Of a stretch of 47,457 nt of DNA, positions 7,969 to 16,771 are shown one piece after another. Below the pieces are notes generated by a model that saw only the letters and a list, made by a program, of their open reading frames with translations, searched no databases and was not told where the DNA came from. Source of the stretch: Candidatus Butyricimonas faecavium (GTDB lineage Bacteria; Bacteroidota; Bacteroidia; Bacteroidales; Marinifilaceae); assembly GCA_944321125.1 (NCBI GenBank), contig CALUKD010000027.1:1-47457 (forward strand). The letters run 5' to 3'. Made by a program: the position numbers and the translations under genes. The stretch's first letter is position 1. The number at the start of each line of letters is the position of its first letter.

Positions 7969-10900
7969 ATGTGGCGCTTATTAAAGTATTTCTTTATTTC
8001 ACTGTTGGTATTGGTGGTATTAGTGTGTGCTTCGATAGGTCTTGTATTGAATTTTATCTTTACTCCTGAGAAGTTGACCCCTATCGTGGAGAAAAGTGCT
8101 AATGAATTTTTGAATGCAGAAGTACATTTTGACGGCATTGAATTAACTTTCTTCTCGACTTTCCCGGAATTTGGTCTTGAGATGCGAAATGGTAGTGTGG
8201 TGACAAAAGTTTTTCAGGATTCGTCGAAACAGAATATTTATGCCGCTACCGATTCATTGATGAGTTTTAAGCGTTGTCGGCTAATCGTGAATCCGATGGC
8301 TTATTTGTCCCGAAAGGAAGTTGTCGTGAAAGAGTTACGATTGGAAGAACCGCAAATATACGCTTATATTGACACGAACGGAGTGCCTGGTTGGAATGTG
8401 ATGCGGGAGTCTGCTGAACAGGATTCCGTGGACATGGTGGAGACGGATACAATTCAAGAAAAATTGATTGAAAGTATAGATATTCGAAACATTCGTATCG
8501 AGGGAGGAAAACTTGTGTTTGATGATCGAGCAAATGAGCTTTATGCCCGATTAGAGGGGTTCGGATTGAAAATCGATGGGAATTTTATGGAGAGAAAAGC
8601 TGATTTGCAGTTGGATGTGAAAGCCAAAAATATTCTTTTCTGGCAGGAAGGTAATTTACTCGTAAAGCGTTTACGGTTTGGTTTGCAAACAGGGATGCGT
8701 TTGGACCGAGATTCGATGCTTTACGTGTTGGATAAAGCTGTTATGAGGGTTAATCGAATGAAATTCGGAGTAGGGGGACGTTTACAGGCAGATACGTTAA
8801 ATCATTTGCTGGATGTGAACTTGACTTTCGGAATAAAAGTACCTTCTTTAAAAACTTTACTTGACTTGGTTCCGGAAACGGTACTTAAACATGATGAAAA
8901 TGTGACCGTATCGGGAGAGGTTCTGTGTCAGGGTACGTTGAAGGGAAAATATGGAAAGGATCGGGTTCCCGTGTTAGATGCTCGTTTCAAAATAAATGAA
9001 GGTTCCGTGAAATATGCGGGTATGCCTTATTCTTTGGATAAATTGGATGTTGATTTGGAAGGAGTTGTTGATTTACAGAAAGAACAGCCTTCATTTTTGA
9101 AATTGAATCGGTTTTACGTGAAGGGTACAGATGTAGATGTGGATTTAAATGGTCGGGTGGATCAATTGCTTTCTAATCCTTTGATTACTGCAAGTGTGAA
9201 AGCAGACGTTGATTTCTCTATATTGCCCAAAATATTTCCAATACAAGAAGGGGTGACATTAACGGGAAGTTTGAATGCTGGATTAAAAGGAAATGTATTA
9301 CTAGCTGATATAAAGAATAGAAACTATGGAAAATTGGATATTCGCGGGGGATGTCAGTTGAAAAATGTTTTGTTAGCCAGTCAAAAAGACAGTTTGAGTT
9401 TACACTCGAAGTCAATGATATTGGGATTCGGGACTAACATGGAGGATAAAACTATTTTGCAGGGAAAGAACTTATTAAATGGAATCTTTGGTTTCGATAG
9501 TGTTGATATTCAGTGGAAGAGTGCTTTGGCCTTTCACATGGACACTTCTTACGTGAAGGTAAAAACTTCTCCATTGCAGGATACCACTGCTGTTGCTTCT
9601 ATGTCGGCTGATATTCGTTTCGGGTGGATTGATTTGTCCATGGGGGATTCCCTACGATTCAAGATGGGGAATAGTACCGCTAATTTTGCCTTGAAGCCCT
9701 CGCCGGAAGATAAAAAGCTTCCGTTGGTTAAAACGAAGGTTAATATGGATAGTTTACGGGTGAGAGCCAAGGGGAATCGTTTGCGGTTAGCAAATGCCGG
9801 ATTTGATCTTTCGGGGATTCCGGATCGAAAAAATAAACGTCGATGGCTTACCAGTGGCGTGGTCAGTTTTAAGGATATGCGGGTGTACACTCCATTGTTT
9901 CCTTTGCGAATGCATATGCCGGGGACAAAGATTACTTTAAATCCCGGTCATATTAAATTGAATGGTGCAAAGTTGAAGATGGGACGTTCTGATCTTTTGT
10001 TAACCGGAGAAGTGTATAATTTGGCAGGTGCGTTTTTGCGACAGGAAGATTTGAAAGCTAATCTAAAGGTAAGATCGAATATGATTAATTGTAATCAGTT
10101 AATGAAGGCCTTGGAGGTTGGGGCTGCCAACCGAATGAATATGAAGTGGGGAACAGAAGAGGAATTGAGTGAGGATGAATTGTCTGATGTAGATTTGGCA
10201 GCTGACTCCACGTATGTGGCTGATTCCACTATGTCTGTTTTTGTTGTTCCCCCCGGTGTTGATTTCACGTTTGAAACAAATATAAAAAAGGTGTTGTACG
10301 GGAAGTTGGAGTTGGATAGTATTCACGGGAAAGTGGTGATGCAAAATCAATGTATTGAATTGTCTGATTTGAGCATGCGTTCTATGGCAGCGGATGTGAA
10401 AACCACGATGCTATACAAGGCGTCCGGGAAAGAAAAGGCGTACGCTGGTTTCGATTTGCAAATGGATGATATTGACGTGGGGGCATTGATTGATTTTATG
10501 CCATCTCTAGATTCTATCGTCCCCATGTTACGGTCTTTTGATGGTTTGGTTGATTTCCATATGGCAGCAGAAACTGATTTGGACTCTACTATGATGGTTG
10601 ATTTGCCGACATTGCGAGCCGTGGCTTACATTGATGGTAAGGATTTGGTGTTAATGGATGGAGAGACGTTCTCGGAGATATCTAAGATGTTGATGTTTAA
10701 AAATAAAGAACGCAATTTGATTGATAGTGTAGCCGTGGATTTTCGTATAAAGGATGGCATGATTGAAGTATTTCCCTTCTTAGTCGAGGTAGATCGTTAC
10801 AAGGTTGCTGTAGGGGGTGAGCATAAGATAGATATGACGTTTAATTATCATATTTCTGTGTTGAAATCTCCGGTACCTTTCAAATTAGGTATTGATATTT

Positions 10901-11046
10901 ATGGTTCGTTGGAAAAGATGAAATTTAAAATTACAAAAGCTAAGTATAAGAATTTGTTTATTCCTTCTAAACGAGCGAAAGTGGATAGTGCGCAGATCAA
11001 TGTGCGAAATCAGATTAGACAGATATTGCAGTCGGCGAGAAAGTAA
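7969..11046 (+). CDS. AsmA-like family protein
   Basis: A 1025-residue AsmA/TamB-superfamily protein. There is one N-terminal membrane segment at about 4-28, followed by the AsmA start motif (TPEKLTPIVEKSANEFLNAE), which leads into a very long repetitive beta-strand region. The C-terminus (GVDIYGSLEKMKFKI-like block near 985, then KVDSAQINVRNQIRQIL) is typical of Bacteroidetes members. AsmA-like proteins are anchored in the inner membrane and form lipid-transport bridges or affect outer-membrane assembly. A GTG three bases earlier (7966) is possible; ATG at 7969 is preferred. It ends 117 bases before a terminator-like hairpin. Confidence 0.85.
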   Translation: MWRLLKYFFISLLVLVVLVCASIGLVLNFIFTPEKLTPIVEKSANEFLNAEVHFDGIELTFFSTFPEFGLEMRNGSVVTKVFQDSSKQNIYAATDSLMSFKRCRLIVNPMAYLSRKEVVVKELRLEEPQIYAYIDTNGVPGWNVMRESAEQDSVDMVETDTIQEKLIESIDIRNIRIEGGKLVFDDRANELYARLEGFGLKIDGNFMERKADLQLDVKAKNILFWQEGNLLVKRLRFGLQTGMRLDRDSMLYVLDKAVMRVNRMKFGVGGRLQADTLNHLLDVNLTFGIKVPSLKTLLDLVPETVLKHDENVTVSGEVLCQGTLKGKYGKDRVPVLDARFKINEGSVKYAGMPYSLDKLDVDLEGVVDLQKEQPSFLKLNRFYVKGTDVDVDLNGRVDQLLSNPLITASVKADVDFSILPKIFPIQEGVTLTGSLNAGLKGNVLLADIKNRNYGKLDIRGGCQLKNVLLASQKDSLSLHSKSMILGFGTNMEDKTILQGKNLLNGIFGFDSVDIQWKSALAFHMDTSYVKVKTSPLQDTTAVASMSADIRFGWIDLSMGDSLRFKMGNSTANFALKPSPEDKKLPLVKTKVNMDSLRVRAKGNRLRLANAGFDLSGIPDRKNKRRWLTSGVVSFKDMRVYTPLFPLRMHMPGTKITLNPGHIKLNGAKLKMGRSDLLLTGEVYNLAGAFLRQEDLKANLKVRSNMINCNQLMKALEVGAANRMNMKWGTEEELSEDELSDVDLAADSTYVADSTMSVFVVPPGVDFTFETNIKKVLYGKLELDSIHGKVVMQNQCIELSDLSMRSMAADVKTTMLYKASGKEKAYAGFDLQMDDIDVGALIDFMPSLDSIVPMLRSFDGLVDFHMAAETDLDSTMMVDLPTLRAVAYIDGKDLVLMDGETFSEISKMLMFKNKERNLIDSVAVDFRIKDGMIEVFPFLVEVDRYKVAVGGEHKIDMTFNYHISVLKSPVPFKLGIDIYGSLEKMKFKITKAKYKNLFIPSKRAKVDSAQINVRNQIRQILQSARK

Positions 11047-11072
11047 AATATTTATCGGGTAAAAAATTACTA

Positions 11073-11103
11073 TTTTTTGTCATCCTTTTTTAAGTTGGCT
11101 TGC
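11073..11103 (+). promoter_or_regulatory. Bipartite motif copy 1 (TTTTTTGTCATCC-N14-TTGC)
   Basis: TTTTTTGTCATCC (11073-11085), 14 bases, then TTGC (11100-11103). The same 17-mer TTTTTTGTCATCCTTTT and the same 14-base spacing to TTGC occur again at 11922-11952 before fecR. The two-block form with fixed spacing suggests an ECF-sigma promoter. The function is inferred from the repeat alone. Confidence 0.5.
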
Positions 11104-11162
11104 AATTGAAATAGATGAAGTGAAATATAAAAAAGCTTCTCGGATTATCATACGGTAAAAAG

Positions 11163-11200
11163 ACCCTTTTCTAATTCTAAAATAGAATGTTGGAAAGGGT
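11163..11200 (+). terminator. Terminator-like hairpin after the AsmA-like gene
   Basis: An inverted repeat with arms ACCCTTT and AAAGGGT, a nested ATTCTA-AAA-TAGAAT and a T-rich tail (TTCTTTT). It lies about 60-95 bases after motif copy 1, so it could end either the AsmA-like transcript or a short RNA started from that motif. Confidence 0.6.
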
Positions 11201-11292
11201 TTCTTTTATGATGTGCAGAATATTAAGAGAAAGAGTTGTATTATTTCATCGTTTTTTTGAATAGAGGGTTTAAAAAAAGAAATTTATTCATA

Positions 11293-11300
11293 TACATTTG
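11293..11300 (+). promoter_or_regulatory. Possible -7 element of the sigma-factor gene (TACATTTG)
   Basis: Matches TAnnTTTG, 28 bases before the ATG at 11329. No well-spaced TTTG is found upstream; the nearest (11256-11259) is 33 bases away. The assignment is weak. Confidence 0.35.
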
Positions 11301-11328
11301 TAGAAAGAATTCCTTGTCGAATACTTGA

Positions 11329-11916
11329 ATGGGTGAAAAGTTTATGGAAAAGGATGAGCGGGATATGATTGATCGTTTAAATGCCAGAGATAATGGGGCA
11401 TTCGAATATATTTTTGTCCGATTCTATCAATCATTATGCTATTTCGCTGATAAATATATTAACGATAAGGAGGCTGCTCAGGATATAGTTCAAGAAATTT
11501 TTATTTGGTTTTATGAGAAACGCAAATCATTTGACAGTTTGTTGTCTGTTAAGTCTTATCTTTACGGATGTGTATACAATAAGGCGATAAATTTTTTGAA
11601 GACGAATCGGAATCAAGCTCGGATTCGGGAACAGATGAGAGAGTTCCTTACAGAGGAAGACGAGAGTTTTGAAGAGTTTCAAGTGGAGACAGAGGTGTTT
11701 GAGGAAATATTTAGAGCAATAGAGGAGCTTCCGGTTGAATGCAGGCGCATTTTTAAGATGAGTTATATAGAAGGACAGAGTATAAAATCAATTATGGAAA
11801 CGTTAAACGTGGCAGAGTCTACGATTAAAACCCAACGTCAACGAGCTAAGAAAGTATTGAAAGACAGGCTAAAACATCTTTATCCGTTAGTGATAGTAAT
11901 TTTTTCTATAAATTAA
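11329..11916 (+). CDS. ECF RNA polymerase sigma factor (Bacteroidetes FecI-like)
   Basis: A 195-residue extracytoplasmic-function sigma factor. Region 2 covers about residues 20-95, with the core-binding DKEAAQDIVQEIFIWFYEKR and the -10-recognition helix SVKSYLYGCVYNKAINFLK. Region 4 covers about 128-185, with ELPVECRRIFKMSYIEGQS and the recognition helix VAESTIKTQRQRAKKVLK. It should direct transcription of the downstream import genes when FecR passes on a signal from the SusC receptor. A second ATG at 11344 (MEKDERD) is an equally plausible start. The fecR gene follows after 55 bases, which hold motif copy 2. Confidence 0.92.
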   Translation: MGEKFMEKDERDMIDRLNARDNGAFEYIFVRFYQSLCYFADKYINDKEAAQDIVQEIFIWFYEKRKSFDSLLSVKSYLYGCVYNKAINFLKTNRNQARIREQMREFLTEEDESFEEFQVETEVFEEIFRAIEELPVECRRIFKMSYIEGQSIKSIMETLNVAESTIKTQRQRAKKVLKDRLKHLYPLVIVIFSIN

Positions 11917-11921
11917 TTTAC

Positions 11922-11952
11922 TTTTTTGTCATCCTTTTCTTTTTTCATTTGC
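11922..11952 (+). promoter_or_regulatory. Bipartite motif copy 2 (TTTTTTGTCATCC-N14-TTGC)
   Basis: TTTTTTGTCATCC (11922-11934), 14 bases, then TTGC (11949-11952), 20 bases before the fecR ATG at 11972. It has the same sequence and spacing as 11073-11103. It may be an autoregulated promoter that raises anti-sigma levels; this is inferred from the duplication and position. Confidence 0.5.
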
Positions 11953-11971
11953 TTTACTAAAAAAAGGAAAA

Positions 11972-13114
11972 ATGAAATTAGTAGAGCGAAAAAGAATAGC
12001 GCATTTGATATTTCTTTCTCTTTTCGGTTTGGCCGATAAGGAACAACAACTTGAATTGAATGAATGGCTTGAAAGACGAAAGGAAAATCGGTCTCTTTTA
12101 AAGCGATTAGAAGACCCGTCTTATCAGTCACGGTGTTATTCGGCATATTCTCAATTTGATACGCTTGAGGGATGGAAAAAAGTAAAGCCTCATTTAAGGA
12201 AAAGAGATAGAAGAGTATTGTATCGTTTGATACCTTATGCGGCGATCCTGATCATGTGTATCGGTATTGTAACTTTTTTGCGTACCGGAACATCAGAACC
12301 AGATGTTCTTGAGAATAAGCGTGAAATAGCTGCGTTGCCTTCAGGCGTACGTTTAGTATTGGAAGATGGTAGAATGTTGGAATTGGATGCTGACGGGATG
12401 ACGGGGAGTGATTCTGTTGCAGGGATTTTTAAGAATGATGGACAACGGCTTGTTTACAATCATTCCAAGTCTACAGTTCCATCCCAACAGCACCTATTGC
12501 AGGTTCCCCGAGGGGCGGAATACATGTTGGTACTGTCGGATGGTACACGGGTATGGTTAAATGCGGAATCAGAATTGAGTTATCCCAGTTATTTTTCTGG
12601 AAAAAAACGTAAGGTTGAATTGAAAGGGGAAGCTTATTTTGAGGTGACACGTGATACTTCCATGCCTTTTATTGTTGAGACGGCCCGAATGCAGGTAGAT
12701 GTCTTGGGAACTTCTTTTAATGTTTCGGCTTATCCGGGAGAAATGCAGCATACTACTTTGGTGAAAGGAAAGGTTAGGACCGAGTCTAATGGAAATAGCG
12801 TGGAATTAACTCCTGGAAAACAAGCCTTGCTTACGGATACGGGAATAACCGTGCAGGACGTGGATGTTAATGACTATGTGGGGTGGAAAGAGAAAAGGTT
12901 TGTGTTCAAAAATAGGCCGATAGAAGAGGTCGTACGGGAGTTGGAACGTTGGTACAATGTTAGTTTTGTCCTTTCTAAGGACGTGCGGGGAATACGTTTA
13001 ACGGCTAATCTGCCGAAATATGAGGATGTTGACAGAATATTAAATATTATTGGAGATATAGCTCGGGTAAAATGCGAGATAAATGATCGTGAAATTATTG
13101 TAAAATCAGAATAA
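11972..13114 (+). CDS. FecR-family anti-sigma factor
   Basis: A 380-residue inner-membrane anti-sigma regulator. Residues 1-80 are cytoplasmic and should hold the sigma factor. One membrane segment is at about 86-104. The periplasmic part contains the FecR domain (about 175-270, with VPRGAEYMLVLSDGTRVWLN, LKGEAYFEVTRD and VLGTSFNVSAYP) and a C-terminal DUF4974/STN-like module (about 310-380, with FKNRPIEEVVRELERWYNVS). The C-terminal part is expected to contact the STN domain of the SusC receptor encoded next, in line with the FecA-FecR-FecI paradigm. The gap to susC is 96 bases and carries two perfect hairpins. Confidence 0.92.
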   Translation: MKLVERKRIAHLIFLSLFGLADKEQQLELNEWLERRKENRSLLKRLEDPSYQSRCYSAYSQFDTLEGWKKVKPHLRKRDRRVLYRLIPYAAILIMCIGIVTFLRTGTSEPDVLENKREIAALPSGVRLVLEDGRMLELDADGMTGSDSVAGIFKNDGQRLVYNHSKSTVPSQQHLLQVPRGAEYMLVLSDGTRVWLNAESELSYPSYFSGKKRKVELKGEAYFEVTRDTSMPFIVETARMQVDVLGTSFNVSAYPGEMQHTTLVKGKVRTESNGNSVELTPGKQALLTDTGITVQDVDVNDYVGWKEKRFVFKNRPIEEVVRELERWYNVSFVLSKDVRGIRLTANLPKYEDVDRILNIIGDIARVKCEINDREIIVKSE

Positions 13115-13121
13115 AGAAAAG

Positions 13122-13148
13122 CAGGAAAGTATTAGCGCTACTTTCCTG
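13122..13148 (+). promoter_or_regulatory. Hairpin 1 in the fecR-susC gap
   Basis: Perfect 10-bp arms CAGGAAAGTA and TACTTTCCTG around a 7-base loop TTAGCGC, starting 8 bases after the fecR stop. No T-run follows, so a simple intrinsic terminator is less likely than a processing or stability element or a partial attenuator. Confidence 0.6.
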
Positions 13149-13166
13149 GAATTGATTAATTAAATT

Positions 13167-13184
13167 GTCCTATTGGCGTAGGAC
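13167..13184 (+). promoter_or_regulatory. Hairpin 2 in the fecR-susC gap
   Basis: Perfect 6-bp arms GTCCTA and TAGGAC with the loop TTGGCG, 27 bases before the susC ATG. Together with hairpin 1 it fills most of the gap. Confidence 0.5.
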
Positions 13185-13210
13185 ATAATATTAAATTCAA
13201 ATACAAAGTT

Positions 13211-16200
13211 ATGCAAAAGAATCAAGAATTTGATGTTGGAAGAGGTTCTAATGTCGTTAAAAAGATTTATTTGATGATGAAACTACTCGTGTGTTTATTA
13301 ACATTGGGTTTTTCAACGGTATTGGGAAACACCCATGCTCAAGTGAAACTGAGTTTGTCTATGACAAACGTTACACTACCGGAAGTGTTTGAAGAAATAA
13401 CCCGGCAAACCGGTTATCATTTTGCGTATAGTGATAATCTGTTGGAAAAACAGAAAAAAGTGACGGTCTCTTTTGATAAAGCTGATTTGGAAACCGTATT
13501 GAAAGAGTGCCTCAAGGAAACAGGATTAGGTTATCGTGTGGAAGATAGGATTGTGATGATATCCTCAAAATTCTTGCCGAAAGAAGAAGAACCTGTCAAA
13601 CGGGAACTTCGCGGTATTGTTCGGGATAAGGAGGGATTGCCATTGCCGGGAGTTACGGTTATGATAAAAGGTACGACTCAAGGTGTGGCTACTTATCATG
13701 ATGGGACGTTTAGTCTCATGGTTACCAAGGGAGAAAAGGTTACTTTAGTTTTTTCGTTTGTGGGGATGCAAACCAAGGAAATTGTGGTGAGTGATGTGGA
13801 TAAAATGTTAGAGGTTGTACTTGAGGAGGTTGTTGAAGATTTGCAAGAGGTAGTTGTTACTGGATATTCTGTTCTACCCAAAGAGCGGGCTACGGGATCG
13901 ATCAATGTAATTTCCAAGCAACAGTTGGATAAGCCGACAACTAATATTGCGTCACGATTGATTGGTACTACGGCAGGACTTGCGTCCACTCTTGACTCCG
14001 AGGGAACTCCGACATTTGAAATTCGAGGACAAACCTCTCTGTATGCAAATGCTCAGCCTTTACTTGTGGTAGATGGATTTCCCGTAGAAGGAGGTTTTAA
14101 TAGTATTAATCCAAATGATGTTGCTAGCGTAACGATATTGAAAGATGCTGCAGCTGCTTCTATTTGGGGAGCACGTGCGGCTAACGGGGTGATCGTGGTG
14201 ACAACGAAAAAGGCTGAAGCAGGAAATCGATTGAAAGTAGAATTAAGTGCTTTTGTAGAAGTTAGTCCAAAATTAGATCTTGATTATGTCAATCCTTTGG
14301 CGAGTTCATCGGAAACAATTGATTACGAGATGAAAGGATTTAATCGTTGGACGACAATAGAAAATAATGGGAATTTACAGCGTGACTATTACCAAGCTTT
14401 TTCTCAAGGATTGACGGCTTTGAATGAACATCGCCTTGGAAATCTATCTGAAGGAGAGCGGGATGATATTTTAAATACCTTGAGGAAAAACGATAATCGT
14501 GATCAAATTCGGCGTTATATGTTGGCTGTACCTGTAAAACAGCAATATAATCTTACGGTTTCCAGTGCTTCACAACGGGCTAATAATATATTATCTTTAA
14601 TGTATTCCAGGCAACAATCTCGGTTTAAGAATACTAATTCTCAAGAGTATATGTTGAATTATCGTAATCTTGCAGAGATTTCAAAGTGGATGGATTTGAC
14701 TGTTTCCGGAATGTTACATTATAGCCATAGTAATAACAATGGTTGTTCACTGGGTGATATTCAGCGACTTTCACCTTATGACATGCTGAAAGATGAAAAT
14801 GGAAATTATACGAATGTAATCAATGATTATTATCAGCCGATTATTGAAAATCAAGTACCAGTAGAGAAGTTTCCCTATGCTGATTGGAGTTATAATCCTC
14901 TTGTGGAAATGGATAATCGAGACCTTACAACTCAACTTTTGAATATTCGTTTGCAAGCAGGAATAACATTAAAATTATGGAAGGGACTTTCTTACGATGC
15001 AAAAATACAATATGAATTACTACAAGAAGAGGATCATAATTTATACGATGAAGACTCCTATTATGTAAGAAATTTGGTTAATACTACTTCTACTTGGAAT
15101 AAAACAACAAATGTGATTACTCCTAATCTTCCTAAAGGTGATATTTTAGAACGGAGTGAGACCCGAAAGACCGGGTATAATTTCCGTAATCAGTTGAATT
15201 TTAACCGTAGGTTTGATAGACATGAACTGGATGTTGTCATGGGAACAGAAATTAGTAATTCGGTTTCTAAAGGAACTAATGATCCAGTGGTTTACGGGTA
15301 CGACGATGATAGATTGACTGTGGGTACTTTCCCTAATGGGACTACGGTAAACGATTGGATGGGGTACAGTAAAACATTTTATTATACACCTAGTTTCGGA
15401 CATTTTACCAATCGTTATTTTTCTTTATATGGTAATTTGGCATACACGTTTGATAACAAGTACACCTTGTCGGGTAGTATCCGTACGGATGCCTCTAACC
15501 TTATCACAGATGATCCGGATTATCGGTATTCTCCATTTTGGTCAATCGGTATGCGTTGGCAGTTATACCGGGAAAAATTTATGGAAAACATTGAATGGTT
15601 GGATCGTTTGACCCTGCGTGTTACATATGGGTATAATGGAAACGTGGATAGTAGTACTTCTTTTAGACCGCTAATCTCATTACAATCTACACCAGATTTG
15701 TACACGAATGAAACGGTAGCTACAATTGCAAGTTTCGGTAATCCAACACTTCGTTGGGAGAAAGTGGGGACGTTGAATGTCGGAATTGACTATTCTGTGT
15801 TTGGAGGAAAACTTTTTGGTAAGTTGGATTTCTATCAAAAGAAAGGAAAGGATTTGTTGGCAACAATTTCAATTCCTTCCGTAAATGGAACTAACGAGCA
15901 GAAATTTAATAATGCAGCGATGCAAAATCATGGAATTGAATTGGAAATAGGGACTACTTTTTCGATCTCGGAGAACATTACATGGAATGGAAATTTGAAT
16001 TTTGCATGGAACAAGAATAAAATAACCAAACTTTTCAGGCAAAATTATAACGCTGCCGACCTTTCTTACGGAGATGCGACAAGTGCTTACGTGGAAGGGA
16101 AAAATTCTCAGACGTTGTGGGCATATAAATATGCGGGTGTTCATAATGTAGGAACAGAGGAAACCCCTGATTGGCAACCAATGATACAAGGACCTGATGC

Positions 16201-16759
16201 GGATACCCGTTTCGCTATTTCGGATGGGTGGCCGAGTGGGGATGCTACTACGTTTATGTTAGATATGGGAACCAAAGTTGCTCCGTATAATCTTGGATTT
16301 ATAAATCAGTTCAAGATATATGATTTTGATTTCTCTTTTATTATTACCGGGAAATTTGGTCATGTCTTTAATCGTCATTCATTTAACTACCCGGATGTAC
16401 GTTCTAAGGCATTGCCTAATGCCCGATATAATGAGGTGCTGAACTGTGACCCGATGAAAATGATACCGTTACCGCAAAATGATGTGGAAAGAACTTATGA
16501 ATCATGGGGTATTTTAGCAGGAAGTATGGATTATTTGGTGGAAAAAGCTAATCATGTTCGTCTACAGGAAATTAATTTGAGCTATAATGTTCCATCTCGA
16601 CTATTGAATAAAATGGGGCTTTCTTCTTTACGCTTATATGTACAAGCTAATAATCTATTTATAATTACAAATAATAAATATGATGAAGACCCGGAGAATC
16701 CTTTAGGAACGTATCGTTTACAGCCTCATTATACTTTTGGATTTAAATTGGATTTTTAA
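13211..16759 (+). CDS. SusC/RagA TonB-dependent receptor with STN signalling domain
   Basis: A 1182-residue outer-membrane transporter. The order is: an N-terminal extension and signal peptide (to about 44, ending THAQ); an STN domain (about 45-120, LSMTNVTLPEVFEEITRQTG); a carboxypeptidase-D-regulatory-like domain (about 137-215, GIVRDKEGLPLPGVTVMIKG); a TonB-box-like EVVVTGYS; a plug domain (PLLVVDGFPV, VASVTILKDAAAASIWGARA); and a 22-strand-type barrel ending in phenylalanine. It imports a substrate under a SusD lid using TonB energy. The STN domain means it can also signal to FecR. The substrate cannot be read from the sequence, but the genes downstream are thioredoxin-fold proteins rather than glycoside hydrolases. 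Confidence 0.93.
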   Translation: MQKNQEFDVGRGSNVVKKIYLMMKLLVCLLTLGFSTVLGNTHAQVKLSLSMTNVTLPEVFEEITRQTGYHFAYSDNLLEKQKKVTVSFDKADLETVLKECLKETGLGYRVEDRIVMISSKFLPKEEEPVKRELRGIVRDKEGLPLPGVTVMIKGTTQGVATYHDGTFSLMVTKGEKVTLVFSFVGMQTKEIVVSDVDKMLEVVLEEVVEDLQEVVVTGYSVLPKERATGSINVISKQQLDKPTTNIASRLIGTTAGLASTLDSEGTPTFEIRGQTSLYANAQPLLVVDGFPVEGGFNSINPNDVASVTILKDAAAASIWGARAANGVIVVTTKKAEAGNRLKVELSAFVEVSPKLDLDYVNPLASSSETIDYEMKGFNRWTTIENNGNLQRDYYQAFSQGLTALNEHRLGNLSEGERDDILNTLRKNDNRDQIRRYMLAVPVKQQYNLTVSSASQRANNILSLMYSRQQSRFKNTNSQEYMLNYRNLAEISKWMDLTVSGMLHYSHSNNNGCSLGDIQRLSPYDMLKDENGNYTNVINDYYQPIIENQVPVEKFPYADWSYNPLVEMDNRDLTTQLLNIRLQAGITLKLWKGLSYDAKIQYELLQEEDHNLYDEDSYYVRNLVNTTSTWNKTTNVITPNLPKGDILERSETRKTGYNFRNQLNFNRRFDRHELDVVMGTEISNSVSKGTNDPVVYGYDDDRLTVGTFPNGTTVNDWMGYSKTFYYTPSFGHFTNRYFSLYGNLAYTFDNKYTLSGSIRTDASNLITDDPDYRYSPFWSIGMRWQLYREKFMENIEWLDRLTLRVTYGYNGNVDSSTSFRPLISLQSTPDLYTNETVATIASFGNPTLRWEKVGTLNVGIDYSVFGGKLFGKLDFYQKKGKDLLATISIPSVNGTNEQKFNNAAMQNHGIELEIGTTFSISENITWNGNLNFAWNKNKITKLFRQNYNAADLSYGDATSAYVEGKNSQTLWAYKYAGVHNVGTEETPDWQPMIQGPDADTRFAISDGWPSGDATTFMLDMGTKVAPYNLGFINQFKIYDFDFSFIITGKFGHVFNRHSFNYPDVRSKALPNARYNEVLNCDPMKMIPLPQNDVERTYESWGILAGSMDYLVEKANHVRLQEINLSYNVPSRLLNKMGLSSLRLYVQANNLFIITNNKYDEDPENPLGTYRLQPHYTFGFKLDF

Positions 16760-16771
16760 AAGCACGAGACT

